Source: Petrosia ficiformis
Lineage: Eukaryota > Porifera > Demospongiae > Haplosclerida > Petrosiidae
Direction: 5' to 3'
Assembly (NCBI GenBank): GCA_947044365.1
Contig: OX345636.1
Span: forward strand, 29,554,466 to 29,618,465
Length of the DNA stretch: 64,000 nucleotides
The notes under the pieces are model-generated. The model did not search any database and was not told where the DNA came from. It was given only the letters and a program-made list of their open reading frames with translations. The first letter of the stretch is position 1; the number at the start of each line of letters is the position of its first letter. Made by a program: the position numbers and the translations under genes. Shown here piece by piece: positions 30,905-42,539 of the stretch.

Positions 30905-33900
30905 GTCTGGCAACTCTGTCATCCAAAGTGAACTCTATCTCTCAACTTAGTTCGTCAGCTAATCATGTTTCCAATCAACAAATCCCTGAACTTGCAACTG
31001 AAATGCAAAGCTCTCCATCAATCTCATGTCCACCTCCCAGTTCTGCTTCTATTTCATCTCAGAATGATGTCCTATATTCTAACCAATCAGCTCCCAACTC
31101 TTTACAACCTATGACCTCTTCTAATAACTCTACAACAATTACCCAGTTGCCACCCCCTTCTGTAAGTTCATTGTCCTCATCTCTAAAAGTCAGTCATACT
31201 AATTCTACTTCTGTTCATCCTTCCTCTCTCAATGTAAATCCTTTTTTATCCAGTTGTTCCCACCCTCCTCGCAAGCCACATTTACTCCCCACTCCCAAAT
31301 TTCCTTTCCCTTCTTACCCTCCTCTCTTTCCCCCGGCCCCTCAAATACCTCAAACTTCCCATTATCCTCATTTAACTCATCAGCCAATAACCAACAACTC
31401 TCATCTTCCTCTTCCTTATCTTTATCCTCCACCCACTACAACATTTCCACCAACATCCACAGTCTCACCAGTTTCTCAATATCATCCCCTCTTTCCTCCT
31501 CATCATCCTCTTCAGCCCATAACCAACAACTCTCATCTTCCCCTCCTTATCTTTATCCTCCACCCACTACAACACTTCCACCAACATCCACAATCCCACC
31601 AGTTTCTCAATATCGTCCCCACCTTCCTCCTCATCAACCTTTAGTTCACAATCTCATTTCCCTCTTGACAACCCTACTAATGGCTTCACCTCCCTTAGTC
31701 CCTCCAAATCACAAAATATCTTTTACTTTAATGCTAGAAGTCTTCTTCCTAAGTTTGATGATCTCCTTCTGTTTTGTGTTAGTCATTCCCCTGATATTAT
31801 TTGTGTTGTTGAAACCTGGTTGTCCCCTGAGATCTCTGACTCTGAAGTCTCAATACCTAATTATTTGTTATTCCGCCTTGACCGTAGTAGACACAGTGGC
31901 AGCATTGCAGTCTTTGTTAAGTCAAATCTCTCTGTATCTCTTGCCCCTAATCTTGAATTCCTTCCCCTTTTAATTACATCTCATCATTATTCTTTTACTT
32001 TGGGCACATTTTACAAACCACCTAACTCTGATACTGCCTTTGGCCTTTTCAAAGATCACATTTCCTTTCTTTCTCCCACCATCCTTCATAATCTGGTTGG
32101 TGACTTCAATATCGATCTTCTTAAATCTTCACTCAGTAAATCCTTGATTGATTTTACTAATTGCTTGGGGCTCAATCAAATTATTTGTGAGCCTACTCAT
32201 TTCTCACATTCTGGTTCTCCTTCTCTTATTGACCTAGTGTTTGTCTCTTCTGATCTTTCTTGCCCTTGACGTGTTCTTCCTCCCATCTCTTCTTCTAATC
32301 ATTTATCTATCCTCTTTTCTCTGCCTCTAGTTCGAAAAGATCCTGACCCTCGTCCAACCAATGGCCGCAAAGGTTGGCTGTACAACAAGGCTGACTTTTA
32401 CTCAGCCAACTTACTTCTTTCCTCCTTCTTTCCTCCATTTCTTGGAAGTCCCTTCTTTCTCAGACTGATGTAAATTACTCATGGTTGATTTTTAAAGAAA
32501 TCTTCTTAGATGTTATGAAATGTACTATTCCCTCTAAGCTAGTTTTTCATCATAAATCTTCCCCCTGGTCTAATGACCATCTTTTGGCATGTATCAAGAG
32601 AAGGCATCGATTGTTTTCTCTTGCTAAGTCAACCAAGTCTTCTTTCATGATGTCCCTTTATCAGTCTTGCAGAAACAAAACTTTATCTTATCAACGTTTC
32701 TTGAAAGCTGCTTTTTTTCTTTCTTCCGCTGGTAGTAAGTCTTTTTGGTCCCTCCTCAACAAACTTAAAATGAAGCCTATCATACCCAATTTATGGTTTA
32801 TCTTTTTCTACTCCCATCTCCAAAGCTAACTTTCTTAATGATTTCTTTTGTCGATGCTTCAAACTCTTCTACTCCTCCTTTGTCAAATGCCTTCATTCCT
32901 TTGTCTCCTATTTCTTCTATTTGTCCTTCTGATCTTCTCTGTTCTCCTACTGATATACAGCATCTTATTTCTCAATTACCCTCTTGCACCTCCACCGGTC
33001 CTGATGGTATCTTTGCCACCATGCTAAAAAAATACAGTCCTTTCTATGTCAGAACCTCTTACAATAATTTTTAACTCTTCAATTATGTCTGGAACTTTCC
33101 CTGACGAATGGAAGACTTCCAACATAGTACCTATTCCTAAAAAATTCTCTCCTTCATCCTTCGACTTCAGACCTATTTCTCTCCTCCCTCTTACAAGTAA
33201 ACTTCTTGAAAGACATCTTTTTAATTGGCTCCAGAAGTTCTGCGATGCCAATAAAATTTTGTCTTCCTGTCAGTTTGGCTTCAGGCCCCACTTCTCAACT
33301 GAATCCGCTTTATTAACTACAACCAATTTATGGTTTTCTCTCCTATTTGTTCTATTTTCTTTGATCTGCAGAAAGCTTTTTTCTTTCTAAGTACAATTTA
33401 CCTTCCCACATTACTAGATGGTTTAGAAGCTATCTAACATGTCGCTCTCAATATGTAGTAGTTCATGGATCTGTCTCCTCTAAGCATATGGTTACCTCTG
33501 GTATCCCCCAAGGATCCATACTTGGTCCTTTATTATTTATCTTATACTTAAATGACATTTATACTTTACCGTTTCCTTCTTCCATCTCCCTCACTCTCTA
33601 TGCTGATGATATTCTTCTTTCATACCCTTTTCAATCTTCCTCTGACTTCTCACTGGCTCAAGACAGTATTGATCTCTTTCCAAAACCAAATACATGATAA
33701 TTTCACGTAAATCCTCTTCTTTCTTATCACTTCTTCCTTACTCCTTGATAATTCTCCTCTTGAATGTGTTTCGAACTGCAAATATTTAGGTGTAATCTTG
33801 ACTTCACAACTCTCTTGGACACCTCATATCGATCATATTTGCTCTAAATCTAAAAAACTTTTGGGACTTCTTTTCCGTCAGTTTTATTACCTGTGCTCAC

Positions 33901-34217
33901 CCCATGTTCTTCTCAAACTCTACTTATCTTTACTTCTTCCTCATCTCACTTACTGTTCTTCTCTTTGGGACCCTTATTCTAACTGTGATATTAAAAAGCT
34001 CAAGAGTGTTCAATTCTTTGCTCTTAAACTTTTTTCAAAGCAATGGGATTGTGATTACCAATCTTTACTACTCTCTTTTCACTTATCTTCTCTTCTCTAC
34101 GCGAGACTAGAAAGACACCTAACATTGTATGTTTGTGCTACTTGCACAGACAACCCAGCCCTTTGTCCCAATGAATGCTTCACAATTTATCATACAAGAA
34201 ACTACAAAATAAATTAA
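30905..34217 (+). pseudogene. Decayed CR1/L2-like LINE copy
   Basis: Same domain order as the LINE at 17-21 kb but starting inside the Ser/Pro-rich linker, so it is 5' truncated. Endonuclease: NARSLLPKFDDLLLFC (about 31735), GTFYKPPNSD (about 32005) and VGDFNIDLL (about 32095). RT: FRPISLLPL (about 33170), GIPQGSILGPLLFILY (about 33497) and YADDILLSYP (about 33600), then the thumb region PHLTYCSSLWDPYS. There are at least six frame changes, a stop at 32269 and a deletion within the RT palm around 33330-33390. The 3' end is poorly defined, near 34220. Confidence 0.85.
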
Positions 34218-34571
34218 CTCAAGTACTATGAAAAAGAAAAAACTTCATATTATCTCATTTCACTTATTTACCTATCAATAACATTCTTATCCACCTATAT
34301 AAATATTGTTTATGCATATATATATATAAATATATAAATAACAGTGATTATACACACAATATTTAAGTAATAAACATACTTACCTATCATTTGACACTTT
34401 GTTTCAGCAACAATCACATCTACAATAGTTAACTGCAACGTAGGTGACTGAAAGCGTTAAGAAAAGCTCTCCCTAAGCAACAAAAGTCTTGGTTGTTTCA
34501 CACGATTATTCAATAATAATTAATTATAACCAGGATATAGGGGTTCGGTCTCTAAGGCTAAAAAAAAGTAC
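34218..34571. other. Non-coding, no gene seen
   Basis: AT-rich sequence between the LINE remnant and the next MITE; may include the LINE 3' UTR. Confidence 0.4.
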
Positions 34572-34580
34572 AGAAGTCAG

Positions 34581-35220
34581 TAGTCTCGTACCCAGACTGT
34601 CACGCCCCATGGCGAAAACAGTCTGGTAACTTGGGCAAACATTCCTGGCGCAGTGACGTTACACCGCGTTTTCATCACATGACAGGTGTTTGTAATAATA
34701 TGGCGTAGTTAGAGTTGTGTTTTATTTGTGGACAACTTCAGCGTCCCTGCAGTGGAAGAAGAGTGATCATAGCTACTTCTACTAGTTTTAATATTTTCGG
34801 CGTCTGGAACTTTCTTCAGAGAGCCAAAATAGTACTACCAGATAAATCCTTTTTTTGTAGAAAGTGTTTTATGACTGTTGTTTTTGTTTCCAGCCCCAGT
34901 CGGGAGAGAAACAAAAACATCTTTACCCCTTACAAAGTTAATCATTGTTTCGTGTTGTTCACACGAGACTGTTATATCCTGCTTGAGAAATAGCCATTTT
35001 TAAAGCATCTTCTATAGCTTCTAAAGGGAACGCCATCTTTAAGTATTTCCAGTCACCTAATGACACCTATTCAAGAGTTAATCACATGATTCATACTAAT
35101 ATTTGAAATCTGATTGGTTATTTCGTTTTCTCTGTAATAAACGTCACTGCGCCAGGAATGTTTGCCCAAGTTACCAGACTGTTTTTCGCCATGGGGCGTG
35201 ACAGTCTGGGTACGAGACTA
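34581..35220. mobile_element. 640-bp non-autonomous transposon with ~82-bp TIRs and 9-bp TSD
   Basis: The left end TAGTCTCGTACCCAGACTGT is mirrored by the right end, finishing GGGTACGAGACTA at 35220. TIRs are about 82 bp with small differences. AGAAGTCAG flanks it at 34572-34580 and 35221-35229, an exact 9-bp TSD as made by Mutator-like elements. It contains a short open frame (34715-34993) with CFICG and FFCRKC, like the zinc-binding start of a transposase. This is possibly a leftover first exon of the parent element. Confidence 0.88.
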
Positions 35221-35367
35221 AGAAGTCAGTGAAGTAGGGTGTGGTAAAGGTGTGGTTATGTAATTAATTAGGTGTGTGGTTTAAATGTACTGCATGATTC
35301 ACAGAGGTGGATCTATGGGGGGGGGGGTGTGGGGGGCCAGGGAGGGCAAAGCACACCCTAAAATTAT

Positions 35368-38244
35368 ACTAGCATTAGCGACAGGTCGTTAGCATCTCTG
35401 TATAGCACAAAACGCGGAGAGGTACGACATAGGTGTGGTTAACGATGGCATGGCTGCACCAACTCAATCAGTGTGTCAATGTTCTTTTTGTGGAAACAAA
35501 TACAAGCATAGTAGCAGCTTGTGTCGTCCTCTGAAGGATAAACATCATGACAAAGAGAACTCTCAGACTGGAACTATTCTTTGTACTGAAGCTAAATGTG
35601 ATGGAAGGTAATTATTTTAATAGTCTTTATAATTATATTGTATTATGTATATTTATATAATTATTAATATGAAAGACCTAATTGAACATTTGGTAGAAAC
35701 TCATAATCAATCAATTAATGTAACAACAAAGAGTTTCCCTAATTTACACAGCTTCATGCAGTGGAAGGAAGAGATTGAAGTTAAATCATCAACTTTATTT
35801 GTTTTGCACTCTTCTCCAAAGCAAAGAGTTGACTGCACCTGTTACTATTATTATTGCAATAGAACTGGCCAATATAATTCAAAAGGGAAAGGTAAACGAA
35901 ATCTCAAGATACAAGGAATATCAAAGATTGGATGTCACTGTACTGCTTATATAAGAGCACAGAAATACTTATCAGGAGAAGTCTATGCAGAGACATGCAA
36001 CCATCATACACATCCAATTGAATTAGCCCACTTGAAACTTCCTGATTCGGTCCGACAAATGATAGCTGCGAAATTAAGTTGATGGTGTTACAATATCTGT
36101 TATACTGGATTCCGTGAGAGACAGCATTGAAAAGATAGATCGTACTGCACTTTTATGTCGACAAGACATTCATAACATTAGGCATCAATACAACATAGCT
36201 GGTACTAAACGAAAATGATCATAGAAGTGTTTCATTATGGGTTGAAAGTATGAGGGATCAAGCTAATAATGATGGCAATGATCCTATTCTTGTATTTAAA
36301 CAACAAAGCCATGAACAACCCAGTGATATTGATGATATGTCAAAGAATGACTTCCTCATTGGAATCCAAACTTCATTTCAGAGGGACATGCTGGTACGGT
36401 TTGGCCCAACAGCAATCTGTATGGATAGCACTCATAGCACCAATGCATATGATTTCTTTCTTATAACAATCCTAGTCCTTGGTGAAGGAATCCCTATAGC
36501 ATGGATAATATCCAACAGAGAAGAGGCAGCTACAATCCGACAAGTTCTTGTTAAAATGAAGGAGAAATGTGGTGACATTCATACACAGTTTTTCATGAGT
36601 GATGATGCTGAGAATTTTTTTAATGCATGGAGGGCTGTATTTACTGTCAAGAACACAAGAAAGTTAATCTGTGCATGGCACAGACAAGAGTTGGAGGAGA
36701 GGAATACAAACTCATATTTCATCACGAACAAAGCAAATAGAAGTTAATCATCATTTACGCATCTTACTTAATGAAGGAAAAGAGGTATCGTTTCGTTTAC
36801 TTCTCCAGCAATTCATTTCTTATTTGTCAGATGATGAAGATTTAGCTTCTTTTTTGGAGTATTTTCAGCAGTGGGCACCTTGTTACAGGGTAGCAACAGT
36901 TGTTAACACAAACATGGCTATAGAAGCCTTTCATCACTCTCTTAAAGTCTGTTACTTTGAAAAAAAAGCAAAATTGTAGAGTCGATACACTACTATATCT
37001 TCTTCTTAAAATAGCACGAGACAAAGTATTTGAAAGAGTGCTAAAACTCAGAAAGGAAAAATGACACATTGTCTTAGTGAGATAAATAAGAGGCATAAAG
37101 CAATTGATAAAATGAAAGAATCGAGTCAAATTACTCCTCTGAATGATACATCTTGGAAAGTTGATTCATCAGTAACAAGGGTGATGGTTGACAGCTGTTC
37201 ATGCTATCTGCGTTGCCGTACTTGTGGAGTATGTGTGCATATTTTTATGTGCACATGCATGGATTTTATTCTTCATGCTACTGTGTGTAAGCACATTCAT
37301 TTTGTCAAAGTGTATTTGGACTGTTTATTAAATGAAGTCTCATCAATTAACACTACTAATAATGTCAATACAAGTAATGCTGTTTCACAACATACATTTG
37401 CTGCAGAGGAAGGGGAAAGCAGTGTTTTAGTCGAAACTACTTCTGTTCATGAGGATGAAATATCTGATGTTCTTGTACAATATACTGAGGAAACAACTAA
37501 ATCCTGCTCTGCAGTTGCAGAAAATGATAATCCAGATATATCATCTGTACAATATTTATGGAAATGTCTTCAAACAAAGCCAACAACTGCCTCTACTAGG
37601 GATAGAGGAATATCACTATGTAAAAAGATCGAGGTTGCATTACTTAATTGCACAAATATGGATGCCACTATGACAGGAACGAAACACTTAAATGCAGCTT
37701 ACACTGTAATTAATGCAATGGAGTCACATGTAGTAAATGACAGAGAATTTGCTACCAGAAAGAGAATAGCTCCAAATACTAATTTTGAAAAGCGGACTCA
37801 TTTTAAATCCACAAAAAAGCAGCGTACTTCATCTAAAAACTCCCAATGATCAAGAGAAAGGCCAGTGTATTGAGAAACTGAATGAAGTTGACATTGCGGT
37901 ATGTGGAACTTGCTTAAGGGAGGAAGATGGAAGTGGTAACAGACTTGTTCAATGGATTGAATGTGATAATTGTAGTATTTGGTATCACAAGTCATGTGTA
38001 GTAGAAATTAATGATGACGAAAATGATGTTTTTATTTGTCATTTTTGCTTACAATAGAAATTAGAAAATTAATAAGATTAATAAGATTTAATTATTTTTT
38101 GTCATTTTTGCTTACAATAAAAATTAGAAAATTAATAATAATAAGTATTGGGGTAGGCCGCCATTTTAGTGGTCACGCCCACTATGTTTTGCTCCGATTC
38201 CTTAAGTTTATGGAGATGCTAACGACCTGTCGCTAATGGCTAGT
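35368..38244. mobile_element. Mutator-like element (MULE) nested in the hAT
   Basis: The left end ACTAGCATTAGCGACAGG mirrors the right end, which finishes CCTGTCGCTAATGGCTAGT (one-base indel). TIRs are about 33 bp. TAAAATTAT flanks it at 35359-35367 and 38245-38253, an exact 9-bp TSD diagnostic of MULEs. It carries a decayed MULE transposase gene. Confidence 0.92.
35450..38057 (+). pseudogene. MULE transposase with SWIM and PHD zinc fingers (multiply frameshifted)
   Basis: Starts MAAPTQSVCQCSFCGNKY at 35450, a Cys-rich N-terminus split by an intron near 35608. A FAR1-like region follows (HSFMQWKEEIE, HCTAYIRAQK). The MULE catalytic domain includes AICMDSTHSTNAYDFFLIT (first D), MSDDAENFFNAW (second D) and LICAWH. 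Next is a SWIM zinc finger (CSCYLRCRTCG, VCKHIH; about 37190-37300) and last a PHD-like finger (CGTCLREED, CDNCSIWYHKSC, CHFC; about 37900-38050). Frame breaks occur near 36080, 36215, 36683, 36966 and 37840. A ~38-bp duplication (38035 and 38097) follows the stop. Confidence 0.85.
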
Positions 38245-38394
38245 TAAAATTATGCAAGACGCCATTTTGACAATTATAATAACTGGAATTTTCCACAAAT
38301 TAAATTCATGGGTTTCATGCCCACGCCACATCATTATGTCAACTCCACGTGTGTTTGTATAGTACAAGAGCACCAGCTGTTAACCTAATTGGCT

Positions 38395-38874
38395 ATGTCT
38401 ATTTCAAAGGCAAAACAGCTTACTTTGTTTGATTGTGGAGGTACATATTAGGTCTATTAAATGTAATTTTTTTTTATTTAAAACAAAAATACATAGTAGG
38501 TAAAAGTACAAATAAGAGTTCAAGTGATGACACTGGTATAGCAGGAACGAGTCTGGAGGTTGAGGTGAACTTGGTCAAGCAGCTAGGCTTAACAACGACA
38601 CTTGACTCCTTTGGTAGCCTTCAGGAAGTATCTTTACTCGTGTCAACCAGCACTTTACCACATATCCCTGACAATAGCAGTCACTAGTGCAGAAAGTGAA
38701 TGATCCTTCTCTGCTCTTAAACGAATTAAGACTCGCTTCAGAAGTAGGATGGTGGAAGACCGTCTCTCAGCTTTGACTATCTTGTCAATAGTAGAGAAAG
38801 TTGACCGCAATGAAGTTGACAAGTTTGCAAATTATTTTGCACTGACCACCCATCTTATTATTTATAATAATTAC
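38395..38874 (+). pseudogene. Remnant of the hAT transposase (N-terminus fused to C-terminal dimerisation domain)
   Basis: MSISKAKQLTLFDCGG at 38395 is a typical hAT start and ends at a GTACAT donor. After an intron comes a short acidic/Ser region, and then directly the hATC dimerisation motif TSAESE*SFSALKRIKTRF with MVEDRLSALTILSI, with TGA in place of the usual Arg/Cys codon. The BED finger's later part and the RNase-H core are missing. Confidence 0.8.
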
Positions 38875-38954
38875 ATTTATAACTAATCAACCACACCTTC
38901 TAATTAACTCTGCCCACCCAAAAATAAAATTCTAGATCCGCCCCTGATGATTCA

Positions 38955-39590
38955 TGTATATGTACTATTGTGATGAAGTGACTATTGTTAAGCAACAAGT
39001 GTACTTTGACCTGTGTGGTCTTAACTGTTACTATAATGATTCATCTGTAGATTTCTGTATGTTTCTGTAATGTTCTAGAATATTCTGTTATTTTATTGTA
39101 CTTTCTTTTGTGTAGTTATATAAGTAGGGAGTTTGTAGTTGTGAAGTAGATGGAGTGAGTGTTGAAAATAATTGTTTGTTATTGTTAACAAAAGTTTTGA
39201 ACCTATGTAGCACAACAACTATATTATATAGTCATACTGTAACTCTATATGTACTATATGCGAGGGCTATATCACATCCAAGGACAAAACGAGGGTCCTA
39301 TATTCAGTATATAGGACCTATTAGCATACTATATACAATATAATGTATGATGGTGACATCTCCTGCATAGTGTGCAAATGGAAGGTCTATATACAATATA
39401 TAGGGCTCACCACATCAAAGGGATGGGATCAACTAGAATATTCGCCACTTATTAATTATGCATGATAGGTGGGGCATTTCCTCCACAACACACCCACAAG
39501 TGTATGTGACTTCCTGTGATCATGTGAAAGCTGCTAAGCATTTTGCGCGCACCACCGCACGAACGAAACACATGAAAACACGCGGGCAAG
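38955..39590. other. Non-coding region rich in TATA/ATATAC repeats
   Basis: Around 39190-39420 imperfect inverted units such as CAGTATATAGGACCTAT and CTATATACAATATATAGGGC recur. No gene seen. Confidence 0.4.
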
Positions 39591-39599
39591 CGAAGTAAT

Positions 39600-40545
39600 A
39601 GAAATTTCTTTACTACATCTAGGACCTGTAATCTTTGGAGGAACAGCCACCATTATAACAATTTTAAGAACCCGTGACCTTCTTGCAAGGGCTTGTACCT
39701 GTACCAGGCAAGTTAATTTTTAAGTTATCAATTTTATAATTATAATACATGTAATTATAATTGCATAGATGTCAAATTCCCATGCTTGAGAGACAAAAGA
39801 GCTCAGGCAGGATCAGATCGAATCTCTTGGTACTGTCGTATATGTAAGACTACAAAGTCAATAAGGAATGGTAGTTTTTTCTCAAAGTCTAAATTAAGTT
39901 TACACAAGTGGATGATAGCTATGCAGTGGTGGACGAGAGAATATCCAGTTATTCAAATGTCAAAGGAAGCCGAGATTACAGAGGATATAGCATGTGACAT
40001 TTATCAGTGGTTCAGAGAAGTTTGTTCTACCAAGTTATTGAATACACCAATCACTCTTGGAGGACCAGGTGTAATTGTACAGATAGACGAATCACAATTT
40101 AAGCACAAACCTAAAGTTAGTAGAATATTAATATATTTCACAAATATAAATATTATTGTTTTTTTTTCTATATCATAGGGGAAGGCCTCCAACAACAGAT
40201 ATGTGGGTATTTGGACTAGTTGATACTACTTCCATATATCCTAACAACTCGAAATCCTGCCACACTTCTTCCAATTATTCAAACCCATGTTGCACCTGGT
40301 ACAATTGTGCATTCCAATGAGTGGAGTGCATACAGGAGAGTATCACATTTACAACACGTGGCTTCACACGGAACCACTCTGTAACCTTTGTTGACCCTAC
40401 CACTGGCATCCACACACAACATGTTGAATCCTAATGGAACCGAGCCAAATTAAAGTTGAAAAGGATTAAGGAATGTCACACACACCATCCAGATCCTAGC
40501 TATCTGGATGAATTTATGTAGCGGGAACGATATGGAAAAACTGCA
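39600..40545 (+). pseudogene. Second Merlin transposase copy, decayed
   Basis: Same layout as the 13.2-15.0 kb element. A first exon (about 39612-39710) contains HLGPVIFGGTATIITIL; the next exon (about 39770-40113) carries the zinc ribbon remnant (YCRICKTTKSIRNGSFFSK) and VIVQIDESQF with the first D. An intron and another exon (from 40180) give RPPTTDMWVFGLVDTT. After a frameshift, IVHSNEWSAY shows Asn where the second catalytic Asp should be. Later VDPTTGIHTQ and a stop-containing YLDEFM*RERYG are visible. Dead by frameshifts, stops and loss of a catalytic residue. TIRs were not recognised. Confidence 0.82.
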
Positions 40546-40649
40546 AATGATGCCTGGGTCAGCATAATTCTGGATATAGCTGAACTCCAGGGTGTAATGG
40601 TACCTTTATCCCAATTAGAGCAATATCTGAAGGACTGGGTGGGGCTATC

Positions 40650-42330
40650 AAAGTAGTAATTGCATGTAATGGTTGTAAAATAAGAACCCTAACATTTGAT
40701 AGTTCACCATTAGTTGAATCATCACGTCGTACAATGGTTGGACTAGCTTTACAAGTAGCATTTTATGCATCTGGTTGTACACATATGCAATATTATCGTA
40801 CTCTTAGGCAATTTTTAGGTGTTTCAGCTGTTACATGTAAACCATTTTATGATATGATAAAGCTAGTATGTCCATGTGTATTAGATATGTATGATACAGG
40901 AAATGTGTGATGAAGCTAGGGAAGATATGTACAAGTTAGGATCAGCTAATTTAGGTAGTTATCATCATGCAGTAACAACAGGGGATGGCACATGGCTTAC
41001 TAGAGGGTTTTTAGTCAGAATCACACATTCACATTACGTATTTACATGAACAATTCACTTCTCTATGTTGTGCATTTATGTATGCGAGGTAATGATAATG
41101 TAGTTGATAATGAGTTATTTGAAGGTAAGGTCATGCCACTGAAATTGCCTTTGGTTTAGCAAGAGATGATAAAGTGCATATAGAAGTACATTGGCAAGAT
41201 TGTGATTCTTCTTCTGCTAATTCTTTACGTGTATATTATCCTGACAAGACAAAAACACGTGTTATGCTTTGTGGTGGACATGTTGCTCGTGCTCACATTA
41301 ATAAACTAAAGAAAATGGCTGGAATAAAAATATTTACTAAACGATATAAGAATAAGCACAGAGTAAAATTTCCAAATATTGACACAGTTGAGTGTTGTTG
41401 TGCAGGTGCAGGTGGTAAACACAAGAAAAAGTGTGGTTGTTTATCAGATAAATTCGTTAGACAGGCGCTCATTCATTTCTTTTGTTGCCTTGTTGAATCA
41501 GATAAAGATCATATTCCTTTCAAAAGAAATTATGTAACTTAGGTAAGTACCATGCTCGCAATATCCATCAGTGGGAGGATGGAAGTTGTGATTTCCATAG
41601 CCTAATATGTAAAAAGTGTGATGATAAAGATGATAAAGATGATAAACTGACATGTGGTGGTAAAGTATGTTACCAAAAATCCACTCACTTGTCCCCTTCA
41701 TGGCTTAGCCTATGAGATTGAGTGTGATGAACATGCTTCTCATGCTCATGTCCTGTACTGGGGAGGGGACATTCAAACCTTCCTGAAGCCTCACATAATG
41801 TGTTGGTTAGATTTAGGTCAAAAAACCCTAATTTGTTGATGTTATGTAATGCAAGATTACATTACATAACATCAACAAATTATCAAAGTGGTTAACAGGT
41901 AAAAGGAGGATACAGTACCATTGGTTGTTAGATTTGTTCCGCCGACTTAAGTTACCTCTGTTTGATGGAATGGAAGAAGCTCTTAAGAAGGCAAATGGTG
42001 AAAGGGCAAAAAAGCTGGAAAAACTTAAAACTGATGAATCAAAAGGAAAACGATTGCACTGAAAAGGAAGAGAGAAATAGAACAAGAGGTAAGAAAACAG
42101 TGGTTACAGGAACAAGAGACGATTCATGGATATGGAGACGATGATGAACTAGATGTTGAAGCACATGACAATGAAGGTGCTAGTGATCTAATAAATGTTA
42201 CTGGACCTGATGGTGCTTCTGTTGTAACAAGCAAGAAAACCTGTAAGTGTGGTTCTAGTAAACATCTGCGTACAAGCCATTTAGAGTGCCCTCTCAGAAA
42301 AAAAGACAAACAGCACTGAAAAGTGAAGTT
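40650..42330 (+). pseudogene. Decayed Mutator-like/unclassified transposase with Cys-rich C-terminus
   Basis: Pieces in shifting frames: RRTMVGLALQVAFYASG (about 40730), EDMYKLGSANLGSYHHAVTT and DGTWLTRG (about 40920-41005), HWQDCDSSSANSLRVYYPD (about 41190), MLCGGHVARAHINKLKKM, CCCAGAGGKHKKKCGCLSD, YHARNIHQWEDGSCDFHS, then an acidic region and a terminal knuckle CKCGSSKHLRTSHLECPLR (about 42240-42300). I recognise the order 'DGTW.(K/T)RG ... GGH..R.H ... HK..CGC..D ... YH.R..HQWEDG' from anonymous invertebrate transposases often labelled Mutator-like. Superfamily assignment is tentative. Several stops and frameshifts. Confidence 0.6.
41829..41882. repeat. 23-bp perfect inverted repeat with 8-nt spacer
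   Basis: 41829-41851 pairs perfectly with 41860-41882. The local reading frame continues through both arms (NLLMLCNARLHYITSTNYQ), so it may be part of the coding sequence and not an insertion. Confidence 0.85.
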
Positions 42331-42539
42331 GTAAGTGTGGTTCTACTGAACACTTATGTACACAGCACAATCCCTTGGAGTTCACAGAAATAATCAGGTT
42401 TGTGATACTGTTAGTATACAAGGGATTAGCAAGCTTAGTCGTATGCAGGGTATTCAAGTTTGTGAACATCTTAGTGATGTTTAGTTGACAAAGAGTTGCC
42501 AAGTTGCTAAACTAACTTCACCTTGGAGGGTGGAGCACA

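Larger units (their letters stand above)
35302..38946. mobile_element. hAT transposon (internally deleted), split by a nested Mutator-like element
   Basis: The right end reads, on -, CAGGGGCGGATCTAGAATTT, a classic hAT terminus; the left end is CAGAGGTGGATCTA at 35302. ATGATTCA at 35294-35301 and 38947-38954 is an exact 8-bp TSD. Removing the nested element leaves only about 760 bp, with the start and the C-terminus of a hAT transposase, so it was already a deletion derivative. Confidence 0.92.

Noticed and set aside
31229..31432. Acidic - strand frame EDKDKEEEDES...
   Set aside because: Antisense of the C/T-rich LINE linker.
30928..31973. Two long Ser/Pro-rich frames in parallel
   Set aside because: Both are readings of the same C/T-rich linker of the decayed LINE; only one frame can be original.
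35319..35340. G-run as a G-quadruplex regulator
   Set aside because: A single homopolymer-like G stretch inside the hAT end; no evidence for regulation.
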